Source of the DNA: Peribacillus deserti | Lineage (GTDB): Bacteria; Bacillota; Bacilli; Bacillales; DSM-1321 | NCBI RefSeq assembly: GCF_002863585.1 | Contig: NZ_PGUY01000041.1 | Location: 1 to 59,422, forward strand | Length of the DNA stretch: 59,422 bases | Reading direction: 5' to 3' | Shown here: piece after piece, positions 34,919 to 44,292 of the stretch | Position numbering within the stretch: the stretch's first letter is position 1 | Layout: each line of letters opens with the position of its first letter | Translations under genes and position numbers: made by a program | Notes under the pieces: generated by a model | What the model saw: only the letters and a program-made list of their open reading frames with translations | What the model was told of the DNA's origin: nothing | Database searches by the model: none

Positions 34919-35992
34919 TTACTTCAAGATATCTTCAATCTTTAAGCCAAAACTGTTTTCTGGATTAGTCCAGTCAACATAAAAGTTATCTGGCTGGCCG
35001 GGTGCATACCATTTATCCACATCATTATTATCAGCTGTTGGCAACGGGATAATTGTCTTCTTGTCAACCTTTTCGCCGTCAAGAACCTTCAGCGCTACAT
35101 CTAAGGCGGATGCACTTAAGTATGGCGGCTGGCCGGTGGCGAATGCTTTTACATTGCTTTCTTTCATATGTTTAAACAGGCCGTTCAACATTTCTCCTGT
35201 TAATGGGATGGATGCCGGATCAATCTTATTCTGCTTCAAGGCTTCAACAATCGCATTTTCGCCTCCTCCTTGAGTCAAGATTCCATCGATGCCCTTCGAT
35301 TTATGGGCGGAAAGCATATTGTTAATGACAACAGACGTGGTCGCATCATCATAATTCCCAAAGCCCTCTTGCAAAATTTTGATATCAGGATATTTAGCAA
35401 GAACTTCCCTGTGTCCTTTATCTCTGTCTTTATCAATTTGAATTCCTTCAACCCCCTTGATTAAGAGGATGTTTCCTTTACCGCCCATCTGCTCGACCAG
35501 CCACTCAGCCTGGAGCCTGCCGAACTCTACCTGGTCGGTATTTACGTTATACACTTTATTGGAATCAACGGTGTTATCAAAAGCTACTACTACAATTCCG
35601 CGATCAACGGCTTCATTGAGAACAGGCGCCAGGGCTGTAGGAGAGGCAGCATTTACTACGATGGCGTCATAGCCTTTTGAAATCATGTTGCGGATTTCAT
35701 TAATTTGTGCCTGGGGATCATTGCCGGAGCTGGAAGAAAAGAACTCACTGATTTTGCCTGCCTCCTTCTGCTTTTGCGCGTAAGCCTCAAATATTTTTAC
35801 CATCTGTGACCGCCAGGAGTTGCCGGTGAATGAATTGCTTAATGCCACTTTATAGCCGCCCTTTTTCTCCTTGGCTTCTTCTTTTGGAGTACTTGAAGTT
35901 TTGTCATTTGCACAGCCTGCAAGCACACCGATGAGCAGTAAAACAGCCGCAATCCATTTAAGCCATATAAACCCATATTTCTTTCTCAACAT
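34919..35992 (-). CDS. Sugar ABC transporter substrate-binding lipoprotein
   Basis: The 357-residue protein begins with a signal peptide and lipobox VLAGC (Cys near residue 27), then an alanine/lysine linker. The periplasmic-binding-protein type 1 (ribose-like) fold follows: VALSNSFTGNSWRSQM, AIVVNAASPTALAPVLNEA, GIVVVAFDNTVDS and DGILTQGGGENAIVEALKQ. It captures the sugar or polyol for the RbsAC-like importer encoded just downstream. Confidence 0.92.
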   Translation of the reverse strand: MLRKKYGFIWLKWIAAVLLLIGVLAGCANDKTSSTPKEEAKEKKGGYKVALSNSFTGNSWRSQMVKIFEAYAQKQKEAGKISEFFSSSSGNDPQAQINEIRNMISKGYDAIVVNAASPTALAPVLNEAVDRGIVVVAFDNTVDSNKVYNVNTDQVEFGRLQAEWLVEQMGGKGNILLIKGVEGIQIDKDRDKGHREVLAKYPDIKILQEGFGNYDDATTSVVINNMLSAHKSKGIDGILTQGGGENAIVEALKQNKIDPASIPLTGEMLNGLFKHMKESNVKAFATGQPPYLSASALDVALKVLDGEKVDKKTIIPLPTADNNDVDKWYAPGQPDNFYVDWTNPENSFGLKIEDILK

Positions 35993-36038
35993 CTTTTCCC
36001 TCCAATTGGTTTCACTTTTATTAATATCCTCGGTAAAA

Positions 36039-36467
36039 CTACAGTGTGGGTTCTGCTTTTAACATCTTCTGGGGCTGGTCAAAATCCGGATAACCGCCTC
36101 GCTCGGCTGAAGCCCCCGGGAAACCAATCCTCCGCAGTACATTTGGATCACTTAAATATAATGCTGACACATCCATTCTTAGCTGTTTGAAAAACCCGGG
36201 TTGATGAGATTTTATTAACATCATTAAGTCGTATACTTTTTCTGTTTCCAGCAGGCAAACACTTGTACCGAAATGCTGGCCAGCCAGGAGTTCTGCATTT
36301 TCAACTCCCTGCAGATACAAATCCCTAAGAATACCACTTTCAACCCTCTCCGCTAGAACTGGGCCTGCATCCACTTCAGCAGCTCCCTGGTCCCTTCCAT
36401 CCGCTGGAATTATCCCATTCGCAAGGACCGCTAGTATAGCGGCTATCTCCGATACTGACAGATTCAT
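36039..36467 (-). CDS. Gluconate 2-dehydrogenase subunit 3-like protein
   Basis: This 142-residue protein starts at ATG 36467 after AAGGGAGATTGTTC. Its end, YLSDPNVLRRIGFPGASAERGGYPDF, resembles the C-terminus of the small subunit that accompanies GMC-type gluconate/glucoside dehydrogenases. It lies 21 bases after its presumed partner, the GMC flavoprotein gene. No signal peptide or Tat motif is visible, so the complex is probably cytoplasmic. Confidence 0.72.
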   Translation of the reverse strand: MNLSVSEIAAILAVLANGIIPADGRDQGAAEVDAGPVLAERVESGILRDLYLQGVENAELLAGQHFGTSVCLLETEKVYDLMMLIKSHQPGFFKQLRMDVSALYLSDPNVLRRIGFPGASAERGGYPDFDQPQKMLKAEPTL

Positions 36468-36488
36468 GAACAATCTCCCTTTCGATAG

Positions 36489-38030
36489 TTATAATTCTCC
36501 TTTACTTACAGCTTCACCGATGAAATCAGCCGCTCTGCTTGCAATTGCCATTGCCGTTAATGTTGGGTTTAATCCTGTCCCAGTAACAAAAACACTAGTA
36601 TCACAGATAAACAAATTGTTTATATCATGAGTCTGGCCATACTCGTTAACCACAGATGAAGCTGATTCATCACCCATTCTGCAGGTTCCCATGGCATGTG
36701 CCCCATAATTCAAACCAATGCGGATTTTACGGGCACCTGATGCCTCCATAAGCTCTGCAGCCTTATCGCGGGCGGCAGCTGCCAGTTTAATATCGTTTTC
36801 AAGCCATTCAGTCGTTAGCCTCGCTACCGGTAATCCTCGATGATCCTTTACGTCCGGATCTAGTGTAACGGTATTATTTTCATTTGGAAGCCCCTCCGCA
36901 TGCGCCCACCATGCTGCAGTGTAGGGGTAATCGTATAAAAACTCTTTGTAATCCGCTCCGATGAAATCACCGCTCAGATTAGCGTAGGTGATCGGTGTCA
37001 TCATATAAGAAAGAAGGATGTATCCTCTTGCATAATCATTGTGCCGGTTAGGTTGATAGAAATCCTGTACCATAACCTGCCCCATCTGTATTCCCTTGTA
37101 TGCATTCACCAGCTCGTCAAAGGTACCGAATACCATCCATGTTGGATGGCTGAGCAAATACTTTCCAACAGTCCCGCTGCTGTTAGCAAGGCCTTCAGGA
37201 AAACTAGGGCATGATGACAAAAGCAGCAATCTTGGCGTTTCAATGGCGTGAGCAGCCAGAATCACGATGCGGGCCTGGATTTCATGCTCATTTCCGTCGG
37301 CATCCTTGTAAAGAACTCCCGTCGCTTTTGCCTGAACAGGGTCATATTGAACTCGATGAACGAATGCTTCACTAATGACCCTGGCCCCTTTTTTTTCCGC
37401 TTTCGCCAGGTACGTATTTTGACTCGTTGCCTTCGCATCAGTTGGACACCCAGACCCGCACCAGCCACAATAAATACATGCTGGGCGCCCATCATACTCC
37501 ATCGAATTTATAGCAATTGGCGGAGCAAATGGCCTTGTTCCTGACTTCCTGGCTCCCTCAGCTAATACTTGGGCATGCCAGCTCATACGGTGGGCTGGCA
37601 TAGGAAGTTCATATGGTTCAGGCGGCACAGGGCCACAGTCCCCAGCAACACCGAACTCCTTCTCCACCTTGTCATAATAAGGAGCCAGGTCCTCATACGA
37701 AATAGGCCAGTCTTCTCCTACTCCTTCCGTACTGTAGGTTTTAAAATCATTTTTGTGAAAACGCGGCATTACCCCTAAATAAGTTAACGTTCCGCCTCCC
37801 ACCCCTATACCAGCCTTAGGAACGACAGAATGCTTCCCCGTATATACCCTCGGTTCATTCCACTGGATTTTTTTACTGTTCGCTTCCGAATTTGTTAAAT
37901 CCACAGGAGGTTGGAAGCGCTTACCATTTTCTAAAACAACAACTGATAATCCCTGGTCAGTTAGATTCTTGGCAGCCAATCCGCCCGTTGCTCCAGCCCC
38001 AACAATGACAACATCAACGGCCATGGTCAT
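36489..38030 (-). CDS. GMC-family FAD oxidoreductase
   Basis: The 513-residue flavoprotein has the FAD motif VVIVGAGATGGLAAKNL, a cysteine cluster CIYCGWCGSGCPTDAK like those of gluconate and glucoside dehydrogenases, and a GMC C-terminal domain with the catalytic histidine/asparagine region (NYGAHAMGTCRMG ... GLNPTLTAMAIASRAAD). It is the first gene of a seven-gene operon (GMC, small subunit, binding protein, ATPase, two permeases, aldehyde dehydrogenase). It probably oxidises the imported sugar, possibly at C3 as in glucoside 3-dehydrogenases. That last step is inference. Confidence 0.9.
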   Translation of the reverse strand: MTMAVDVVIVGAGATGGLAAKNLTDQGLSVVVLENGKRFQPPVDLTNSEANSKKIQWNEPRVYTGKHSVVPKAGIGVGGGTLTYLGVMPRFHKNDFKTYSTEGVGEDWPISYEDLAPYYDKVEKEFGVAGDCGPVPPEPYELPMPAHRMSWHAQVLAEGARKSGTRPFAPPIAINSMEYDGRPACIYCGWCGSGCPTDAKATSQNTYLAKAEKKGARVISEAFVHRVQYDPVQAKATGVLYKDADGNEHEIQARIVILAAHAIETPRLLLLSSCPSFPEGLANSSGTVGKYLLSHPTWMVFGTFDELVNAYKGIQMGQVMVQDFYQPNRHNDYARGYILLSYMMTPITYANLSGDFIGADYKEFLYDYPYTAAWWAHAEGLPNENNTVTLDPDVKDHRGLPVARLTTEWLENDIKLAAAARDKAAELMEASGARKIRIGLNYGAHAMGTCRMGDESASSVVNEYGQTHDINNLFICDTSVFVTGTGLNPTLTAMAIASRAADFIGEAVSKGEL

Positions 38031-38171
38031 TTAAATCCCCCCTTGAACTCTTTATCCGTGTATACTTATCAACCTAGCTCAATAATAATCAGAAAAATAA
38101 AAGCCGTCTTATCATTTAGAGAATTGTTTTCCGAATTTTGGAACAAAACGAAAATCCATCTTTTTTCCTAT

Positions 38172-38208
38172 AAAAAAAAAGCCGCTCCCCAGTTAGGAAC
38201 AGCTTTTA
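38172..38208 (-). terminator. Rho-independent terminator after glpQ
   Basis: On the minus strand AAAAGCTGTTCC pairs with GGAGCGGCTTTT (imperfectly) and a run of nine T follows. It lies between the glycerophosphodiester phosphodiesterase stop and the start of the GMC operon. Confidence 0.8.
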
Positions 38209-38226
38209 CTAGTTTTATATAAAGAT

Positions 38227-39090
38227 TTATCGTCCCTTTTTTACCTCATGAAGCAGATCCGGAAAGTTCGTAAACATACCGGTCACGCCCCAGTCAATCA
38301 GCTTCACCATCGTTTCCTTATCATTAACCGTGTAAGGATGGATTTCCAGGCCGCTCTTGACCACTTTTTGTACATACTCCCGATTTAGGTATGTGTAGTT
38401 CGGTCCTACTCCTACGGCATATTCCTTAATTTCTCCGATTTCGGCATCTGTTATATTTGCATTTGTTTTGTAAGATAGCAGTTGAACGAGTTTAATAGAT
38501 GGATCCAATTCGTGCATGATTTGCAGGCTTTGAGGACTAAACGACTGGACCAGCAGTTTTTCTTTATTAATATGATACTTGTTAATCAGACGTAAGAGCT
38601 CCTTTTCCATTCCCGGATACACGTCTGGCGATTTTGTTTCTATGTAATAGCTTTTGTTTTTTCCGAAAGTCTGGAATGTCTCCTCCAGAGTCGGTACTTT
38701 CAATCCCGCATATTCCGGATCAGCATATTGAGGATATTTTTCGTTGAACCAGGTGCCCGCATCTAACTGCTTTATTTGCTGCAGCGTAAAGTCCCTGACA
38801 AGTCCCGTCCCATCTGTCGTCCGATCCAGCTTCTCATCATGCATATTAATCAGCTGTCCGTCCTTCGTCATCTGCAAATCTATCTCAATATAATCCCCAT
38901 GCATCTTCTCGCCCATCTGATAAGAAGCGATCGTATGCTCTGGTGCATAACCAGAAGCACCTCGGTGTGCTACATTCACAATATCCTTATATTTTTCCCC
39001 TGCCATTGCATTTCCTCCACCTGCCGCAATGCTTATTCCCAATACTAGAGCACCAGCTGCTGACATCCATTTTCTTTTCAAAATACCCAT
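38227..39090 (-). CDS. glpQ: Secreted glycerophosphodiester phosphodiesterase
   Basis: GlpQ cleaves glycerophosphodiesters to glycerol-3-phosphate and an alcohol, and in Bacillus it also acts on teichoic acid. The 287-residue protein begins with a signal peptide (basic start, hydrophobic core, AMA before the mature part). The catalytic set is visible: AHRGASGYAPEHT (His-Arg, Glu), EIDLQMTKDG (Glu/Asp) and MHDEKLDRTTDG. It is monocistronic with its own terminator. Confidence 0.92.
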   Translation of the reverse strand: MGILKRKWMSAAGALVLGISIAAGGGNAMAGEKYKDIVNVAHRGASGYAPEHTIASYQMGEKMHGDYIEIDLQMTKDGQLINMHDEKLDRTTDGTGLVRDFTLQQIKQLDAGTWFNEKYPQYADPEYAGLKVPTLEETFQTFGKNKSYYIETKSPDVYPGMEKELLRLINKYHINKEKLLVQSFSPQSLQIMHELDPSIKLVQLLSYKTNANITDAEIGEIKEYAVGVGPNYTYLNREYVQKVVKSGLEIHPYTVNDKETMVKLIDWGVTGMFTNFPDLLHEVKKGR

Positions 39091-39285
39091 CTCCCATCTC
39101 TATTAACCTTCCATTTAAGAATAATGCTCAATTGTAAAGCAGATTTAATAGATACGTAAAGATTGGTAAATGATAGATTAAGAGGTCGTAAATGTAGCTC
39201 TTTCATTTTGGACACAGTTGCGGAATTTGAAGGTAATAGAGGAAAAAATAATGAATTGCGGGAAACACAATGGATTCTTTAACCA

Positions 39286-39317
39286 CTAAAAAAAGGGTGA
39301 CAAAAATCGTCACCCTT
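39286..39317 (-). terminator. Rho-independent terminator
   Basis: AAGGGTGAC (39293-39301) and GTCACCCTT (39309-39317) form a 9-bp stem. A T run follows on the minus strand. It ends the 986-residue gene. Confidence 0.88.
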
Positions 39318-39322
39318 GTCTA

Positions 39323-42283
39323 TTAATCTAACTCATTTTCCAAGATATATTTAATATCCTCTTCCACTACTTGAGCAAAATCTTCGGTAATTGCTTTACT
39401 TTTTTGTGCCTGAATGTGATTAAGCAAGGCATGCAGCATGTCAGCTGTTTTGGCTTTTTGTGCCGCTTTCACTTGAGCATGAAGACTCGTTACGATTCCT
39501 TGCTTAGTAATTGCGTGGTTAGCTGCACCCAAGTCGATTAATTCATCCAGATGGTCGATATCCATTAAGATAAAAAGTTTGTATTCTTTCGAGGCAATAT
39601 TGCCAGCTGTATCTTCCGCCCATACTGTAAGAGTATGTTCTCCCGGAGTTAATGAAAGGGGCTTAACCTCACTAATGGAAGAGACTACATTTCCATCAAG
39701 TGCATATTCCACCTTAACGACTCCACTCAAGTTGTCTTCAACCGAGAATTGCGTATCCATTTCAGAATCAGTCTGATAGAATGCTAGTTCCCCGTCCAAG
39801 CTGATTTGCGGAGCCGTTTTGTCGATCCAGACCTCAACTGATTTCTCATTCTCCACATTGCCAGCTTTATCGACACTGCGGTAAGCAATCCTGTTTTTAC
39901 CTTCTTCTGATATCACTACAGGTTCAGTAACTGTTCGCCATTCGCCGCTGTTCAGGCGATATTCAGTTTTGGAGATCCCTGTTCCATTTCCGTCATCACC
40001 TGTAAAAATGACTGTAACATCCCGATTGTTATACTTTTCACCAGTCAATCCATTTGCAGTAACCGCTGTAACAGGCGCCGTAATATCGGACAGTTCAAAA
40101 TGGTCCTGACTTAGAGGCTTTAACTGGTACACTCCTTTAAACACTGAAGAAATTCCAGTGATGTTAAGGATGTCACCTTCTGCAAATGACTTGCTCCAGT
40201 CAGCGAATGAAATGCCTGTCCGGCTGTCTACTCTAACCCTTGTCGTGCTCTGCCCGTTTATTGCATCAAATTCAAAGGATCCGGAAGTTCCTGCTGCCGG
40301 GAGGTTCTTGATTTGAACATTTTCCAGCGTTATCAGAGTTCCCTGATTCGCGTCGTTCACCGAGGATTGAACAGCTGCGGCAGGGATATCAGCTGTACCG
40401 ATTTTCTCTATTTTCACAGGATCCGCCAGTTCGATTTCTGTATTAAACGTCTTTTTAACAGCGGTGATGCGGACAGAGTCCCCCGAGGTAAATCCTGTTG
40501 TGTTTTGGAATACGTAAATTCCTGATGCTCCTTCTTGAAGATAAAATCCTTGTCCTCCAAAGGCACCCGGCTTTGAAGTGATCGTCCCTTCCACCGTAAC
40601 CACGGTTCCGTCTGCCTGTTTTCTAGCATCTTGGATTGAAATCACTTCTGGTGCGGTATTTTCATTCGGAAGCGGCTCCGCAGGAACGTTCCCGAATGTA
40701 ACGGCTTCCGTCTTAACATTAGTACTTCCTTGTCTCAATCTCATGTTTGCAGAACCAGTTGTACCTGGTTGGACCTTGATTGTCAACGTTTTAGAAGCAT
40801 GTCCGGTTTTGTCAGCGGTTACCGAAAAATTCGAGCTATAGCCATAGGTATTTGGCCAGGTTCCGTCCGCATTCTGAACCTTGGCAACCTGTGTACCTCC
40901 AGTCAGGTAGATGCCAAGATTTAAGTTTGATACTGTACTTCCGGCTGCTGCGCCATCTACTTCAACCCGGACCTGAAATTCCTGGCTGTTAGGCAGAACA
41001 TTTTGATAAACAAGCTTGTAAGCTGCCTGTCCAACTGGCGGAGGTGGAGGCTGTGTTCCTTCTGAAGCTCCATAAGAACCAGGTCTGAAGGTTTTTGAAT
41101 CATACCATTTATAGCCGGCTGCTGGAGCGGCCCATGGTTCAACCTGAGGCTCGATCGAGGTTGCCGGGTCTTCATTTTCCTTCTGCGAAGGATCTAGAAT
41201 CAGTTTTGTCGGCTGATCCAGCTCCATTCCCGGAACCTGGTCAAAGCTCGTGTAGCTTTCTTTATTCGCCAGCCACTTTACCGTCTGAACAAGGAATTTC
41301 CCATCATCCTGCTCTTTAAAGCCATCATATGTTGTTTTTTTGGAACCATTCTCTTCACGAAGATATTTAGGTGAGCCATCTTCAACTGGAGATGAATCAC
41401 CGATAAATGCCGCTTTACCTTGTCCTAATTTAGAAATCGCGGCATATGGTCCTTCAGCCCGGCCGCCGCCGTTATAAACACCTTTATCAACTGCATTGCC
41501 CCATCTTGTATTTGTTGATGGCAGATACACGATCCCCTTTGCTTTCGATGGATCCACTATGGCAAGCGTTGAACCCGCATGCATGGCTACTGAATCGACT
41601 CCCTCAGTAATGCCAAAGGATTGGGCAGGTGCTGCAATATCAGCAGCGGTTACATCTCCAATCGCATTATAACGGAAACGAATGCCGAAGTTACTTCCAA
41701 GCCAGTCGGAGCTCTGAACTCCCTGCATAGCTGGCGATCCTGCTTCTTCTGCAGTCATTCCCTTGGCCGGATTCGCAAATGCACCCCGGCGGTAGCCGTT
41801 CATCACTTCAGAAGCATCCCACCTATTCTTGTTGCGGTCTGCATTATAGTGGTCGGCAATAAAGAAGATGCTTCCGCCTTCACGCACATATTGCTCCATT
41901 GCATCTTGTTCGGACTTTTTATAAGGAATATTTGCTTCCCCGATGATGAATACATCGTAGCGTTTTAACTTTTCATACGTTACTGCCTGCTCGCCGAACG
42001 TATAAGGAATCTGTCGGGATAATTCCTCCACACTGAATCCAGCGTCTGTTAACCCTTTCGCAAAATCAGAAAACGCACCGTCAATGACCCAGTCCGCAGC
42101 GCCCGCTGTCTGGCCGTGAGTATTATCAAATAGCACCTTCTTGCCTTGTCCATCCGGCAATACAGCCGCAGCTGAATCGGAAGCTGCAAAAGCATTCCCT
42201 ATATGGCCAGCTAGAGCATTTGTAACGACTAATACTGTGAGAAGCATCAGCCTCAAGGTGTGCAAAAAAATTCGGTTTTCCAA
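39323..42283 (-). CDS. Large secreted multidomain protein with OB-fold and FIMAH domains
   Basis: The 986-residue protein starts at TTG 42283 after AGGAGGTTAGGGA and carries a signal peptide ending near AFA. Domains in order: a GATase-like/DUF4350-type region (about 45-340, with GKKVLFDNTHGQ and EGGSIFFIADHY); a low-complexity PPPPP linker near 430; a beta-sandwich; two OB-fold-like modules similar to those of YhcR-type nucleases (about 545-735, with TVEGTITSKPG and GQGFYLQE); an OmpL47-like module (GTGISKTEYRLNSGEWRTV); an Ig-like module; and a C-terminal FIMAH domain (about 905-986). No nuclease or phosphatase motif is evident, so it may bind rather than cleave DNA or glycans. Its role is unknown. 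Confidence 0.85.
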   Translation of the reverse strand: MENRIFLHTLRLMLLTVLVVTNALAGHIGNAFAASDSAAAVLPDGQGKKVLFDNTHGQTAGAADWVIDGAFSDFAKGLTDAGFSVEELSRQIPYTFGEQAVTYEKLKRYDVFIIGEANIPYKKSEQDAMEQYVREGGSIFFIADHYNADRNKNRWDASEVMNGYRRGAFANPAKGMTAEEAGSPAMQGVQSSDWLGSNFGIRFRYNAIGDVTAADIAAPAQSFGITEGVDSVAMHAGSTLAIVDPSKAKGIVYLPSTNTRWGNAVDKGVYNGGGRAEGPYAAISKLGQGKAAFIGDSSPVEDGSPKYLREENGSKKTTYDGFKEQDDGKFLVQTVKWLANKESYTSFDQVPGMELDQPTKLILDPSQKENEDPATSIEPQVEPWAAPAAGYKWYDSKTFRPGSYGASEGTQPPPPPVGQAAYKLVYQNVLPNSQEFQVRVEVDGAAAGSTVSNLNLGIYLTGGTQVAKVQNADGTWPNTYGYSSNFSVTADKTGHASKTLTIKVQPGTTGSANMRLRQGSTNVKTEAVTFGNVPAEPLPNENTAPEVISIQDARKQADGTVVTVEGTITSKPGAFGGQGFYLQEGASGIYVFQNTTGFTSGDSVRITAVKKTFNTEIELADPVKIEKIGTADIPAAAVQSSVNDANQGTLITLENVQIKNLPAAGTSGSFEFDAINGQSTTRVRVDSRTGISFADWSKSFAEGDILNITGISSVFKGVYQLKPLSQDHFELSDITAPVTAVTANGLTGEKYNNRDVTVIFTGDDGNGTGISKTEYRLNSGEWRTVTEPVVISEEGKNRIAYRSVDKAGNVENEKSVEVWIDKTAPQISLDGELAFYQTDSEMDTQFSVEDNLSGVVKVEYALDGNVVSSISEVKPLSLTPGEHTLTVWAEDTAGNIASKEYKLFILMDIDHLDELIDLGAANHAITKQGIVTSLHAQVKAAQKAKTADMLHALLNHIQAQKSKAITEDFAQVVEEDIKYILENELD

Positions 42284-42562
42284 TCCCTAACCTCCTAAAA
42301 ATGAATAAATTACATATAAAGGAAAAACTAACTATAGTATCCCATAGAATTGGTGTTTTTTAATGATACAAAGGATTCAATACACATTTTAAAAAACAGG
42401 TCTAATTTACCAAAAGGATGACTCCACTCTTCTTATCTTCCTAGAGGAAAGGCGCTGCCGTTTTCACATCTAACCTTATAAAGAAATGCCCGGTACCTTA
42501 CGCTTATCATTTCTCAGGTAAGGTCTATCTATTTCGGAGTGCAATTCCAATCAGGCATAACA
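42284..42562. other. Intergenic region
   Basis: Besides the malic enzyme terminator that follows it, I see no gene or clear regulatory site here. It should contain the promoter of the large secreted protein. Confidence 0.4.
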
Positions 42563-42597
42563 AAAAAAACAACTCAAGCAGCTTGAGTTGTTTTTTT
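42563..42597 (-). terminator. Rho-independent terminator after malic enzyme
   Basis: CAACTCAAGC and GCTTGAGTTG form a stem, flanked by eight A on one side and seven T on the other. It lies just beyond the malic enzyme stop and could act in both directions. Confidence 0.88.
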
Positions 42598-42618
42598 AAA
42601 TATGGTGTACATCATTTA

Positions 42619-44064
42619 TTACATAAATACCTCATCAGCCGGGTTCTTCATGCTTAAGCTGTACTCTTTCCTTGCAACTCCAGATTCGTGCGCTGCATCA
42701 ATGACGGCTCTGCGTACTTTATCTACTACCTTTTCGTTGAATACGCTTGGTATGATATAGTCGGCATTTAATTCGCTTTCTTTAACGGTGGACGCGATCG
42801 CTTTGGCAGCTGCCAGTTTCATGTCTTCCGTGATTTCGGAAGCACGGCAGTCAAGGGCCCCTCTAAACATACCCGGGAAACACAATACATTGTTGATTTG
42901 GTTTGGATAGTCAGACCTTCCTGTCGCCATCACACTTACGTATGGTTTTGCCACCTCTGGAAGAATCTCTGGTGTTGGGTTGGCCATTGCAAAAACAATC
43001 GGGTCCCTGCCCATATTTTTCACATCTTCTGCTTTTAATACACCTGGGCCTGATACACCAATAAATATATCCGCACCTTTAATGACTTCGGATAATAATC
43101 CTTCTTCCTCATATGGATTAGTGTTTTCTGCATACCAATTCCATTGTTGGTTTTCATATGTTTTCGTTTTTACAAGTGCACCCTTCTTATCCACACCGAT
43201 TACATTTTTAGCGCCGGCGCGGAGAAGCATCTTGGTGCAGGCAATTCCGGCTGCCCCGATGCCGCAAATGACTACCTTACAATCCTCAAGTGTTTTCTCA
43301 ACAACCTTCAAAGCGTTAAATAGACCAGCTAAAATAACAACCGCTGTACCGTGCTGATCATCATGGAAAACAGGTATGTCGAGTTCTTCACTTAATCTTC
43401 GTTCTATTTCAAAACAATGAGGAGAGGCTATATCCTCTAAGTTGATACCGCCAAATGTCGGTTCAAGCGCTTTCACGACATTGATGATTTCCTCAGGATC
43501 CTGTGTGTTCAAGCAGATTGGAAAGGCATCGATATTGGCCAGCTGTTTAAAAAGCATGGCCTTCCCTTCCATTACAGGCATGGCCGCTTTCGGACCAATG
43601 TTTCCTAAGCCAAGAACTGCAGATCCATCCGAGATAACGGCAACCGTATTCCGCTTTATAGTCAAGGAGTTGGCTAAGCTTTCATCATTATGTATAGCGG
43701 TGCAGACACGAGCCACTCCAGGTGTGTATACCCTCGATAAATCATCACGATTCTTGATCGGTGTTTTTAGCCGCGTTTCGATTTTACCGCCTAAATGAAC
43801 CAGGAAGGTCCTGTCAGAAACATGATGCAGCTTAACTCCAGTGATACTTCTAACTTCCCTGACCACTAAATCGCTGTGCTCCTGGTCGAATACAGTTACG
43901 GTAAAGTCCCTTATCGTATGAGATTTCCCCTCGCTTATAACGTCAATAGCTATAATATCGCCATTTAAGCCATTTATTAGAGTGGCGATCCGGCCAAATG
44001 TTGCTTTTTCTTTGTCGATTTCCAACCGCAAAATAATATTTAAATTTCCTCCTGCTGTGGCCAT
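42619..44064 (-). CDS. NAD(P)-dependent malic enzyme with N-terminal ACT domain
   Basis: Malic enzyme decarboxylates malate to pyruvate. The 481-residue protein has an extra N-terminal ACT-like regulatory domain (about residues 1-80, LRLEIDKEKATFGRIATLI). The catalytic core follows: YTPGVARVC, LGLGNIGPKAAMPVMEGKA, FHDDQHGTAVV and the dinucleotide loop CGIGAAGIACTKML. Most B. subtilis malic enzymes (about 410-580) lack the ACT domain, so allosteric control by an amino acid is possible. The cofactor cannot be fixed by eye. Confidence 0.93.
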   Translation of the reverse strand: MATAGGNLNIILRLEIDKEKATFGRIATLINGLNGDIIAIDVISEGKSHTIRDFTVTVFDQEHSDLVVREVRSITGVKLHHVSDRTFLVHLGGKIETRLKTPIKNRDDLSRVYTPGVARVCTAIHNDESLANSLTIKRNTVAVISDGSAVLGLGNIGPKAAMPVMEGKAMLFKQLANIDAFPICLNTQDPEEIINVVKALEPTFGGINLEDIASPHCFEIERRLSEELDIPVFHDDQHGTAVVILAGLFNALKVVEKTLEDCKVVICGIGAAGIACTKMLLRAGAKNVIGVDKKGALVKTKTYENQQWNWYAENTNPYEEEGLLSEVIKGADIFIGVSGPGVLKAEDVKNMGRDPIVFAMANPTPEILPEVAKPYVSVMATGRSDYPNQINNVLCFPGMFRGALDCRASEITEDMKLAAAKAIASTVKESELNADYIIPSVFNEKVVDKVRRAVIDAAHESGVARKEYSLSMKNPADEVFM

Positions 44065-44292
44065 ATACCATTCTCCTTTGTTTTTTCTGCACTCTTTTCT
44101 ATTATATTCAAAAATAATAGAATTTTACAAAACTTAAGCGGTTACAAAATAAAAGAAAGAGCCGCCGTTACACATCTATTATATCGAACTACCATATTGT
44201 AACGGGCACTTCTTTTAGTTTCAAGCGAAAAAATAATATTTTAAAAGATTTGTATGGTACTTTTATCAATTATCCATCTTTAAATGACATGT

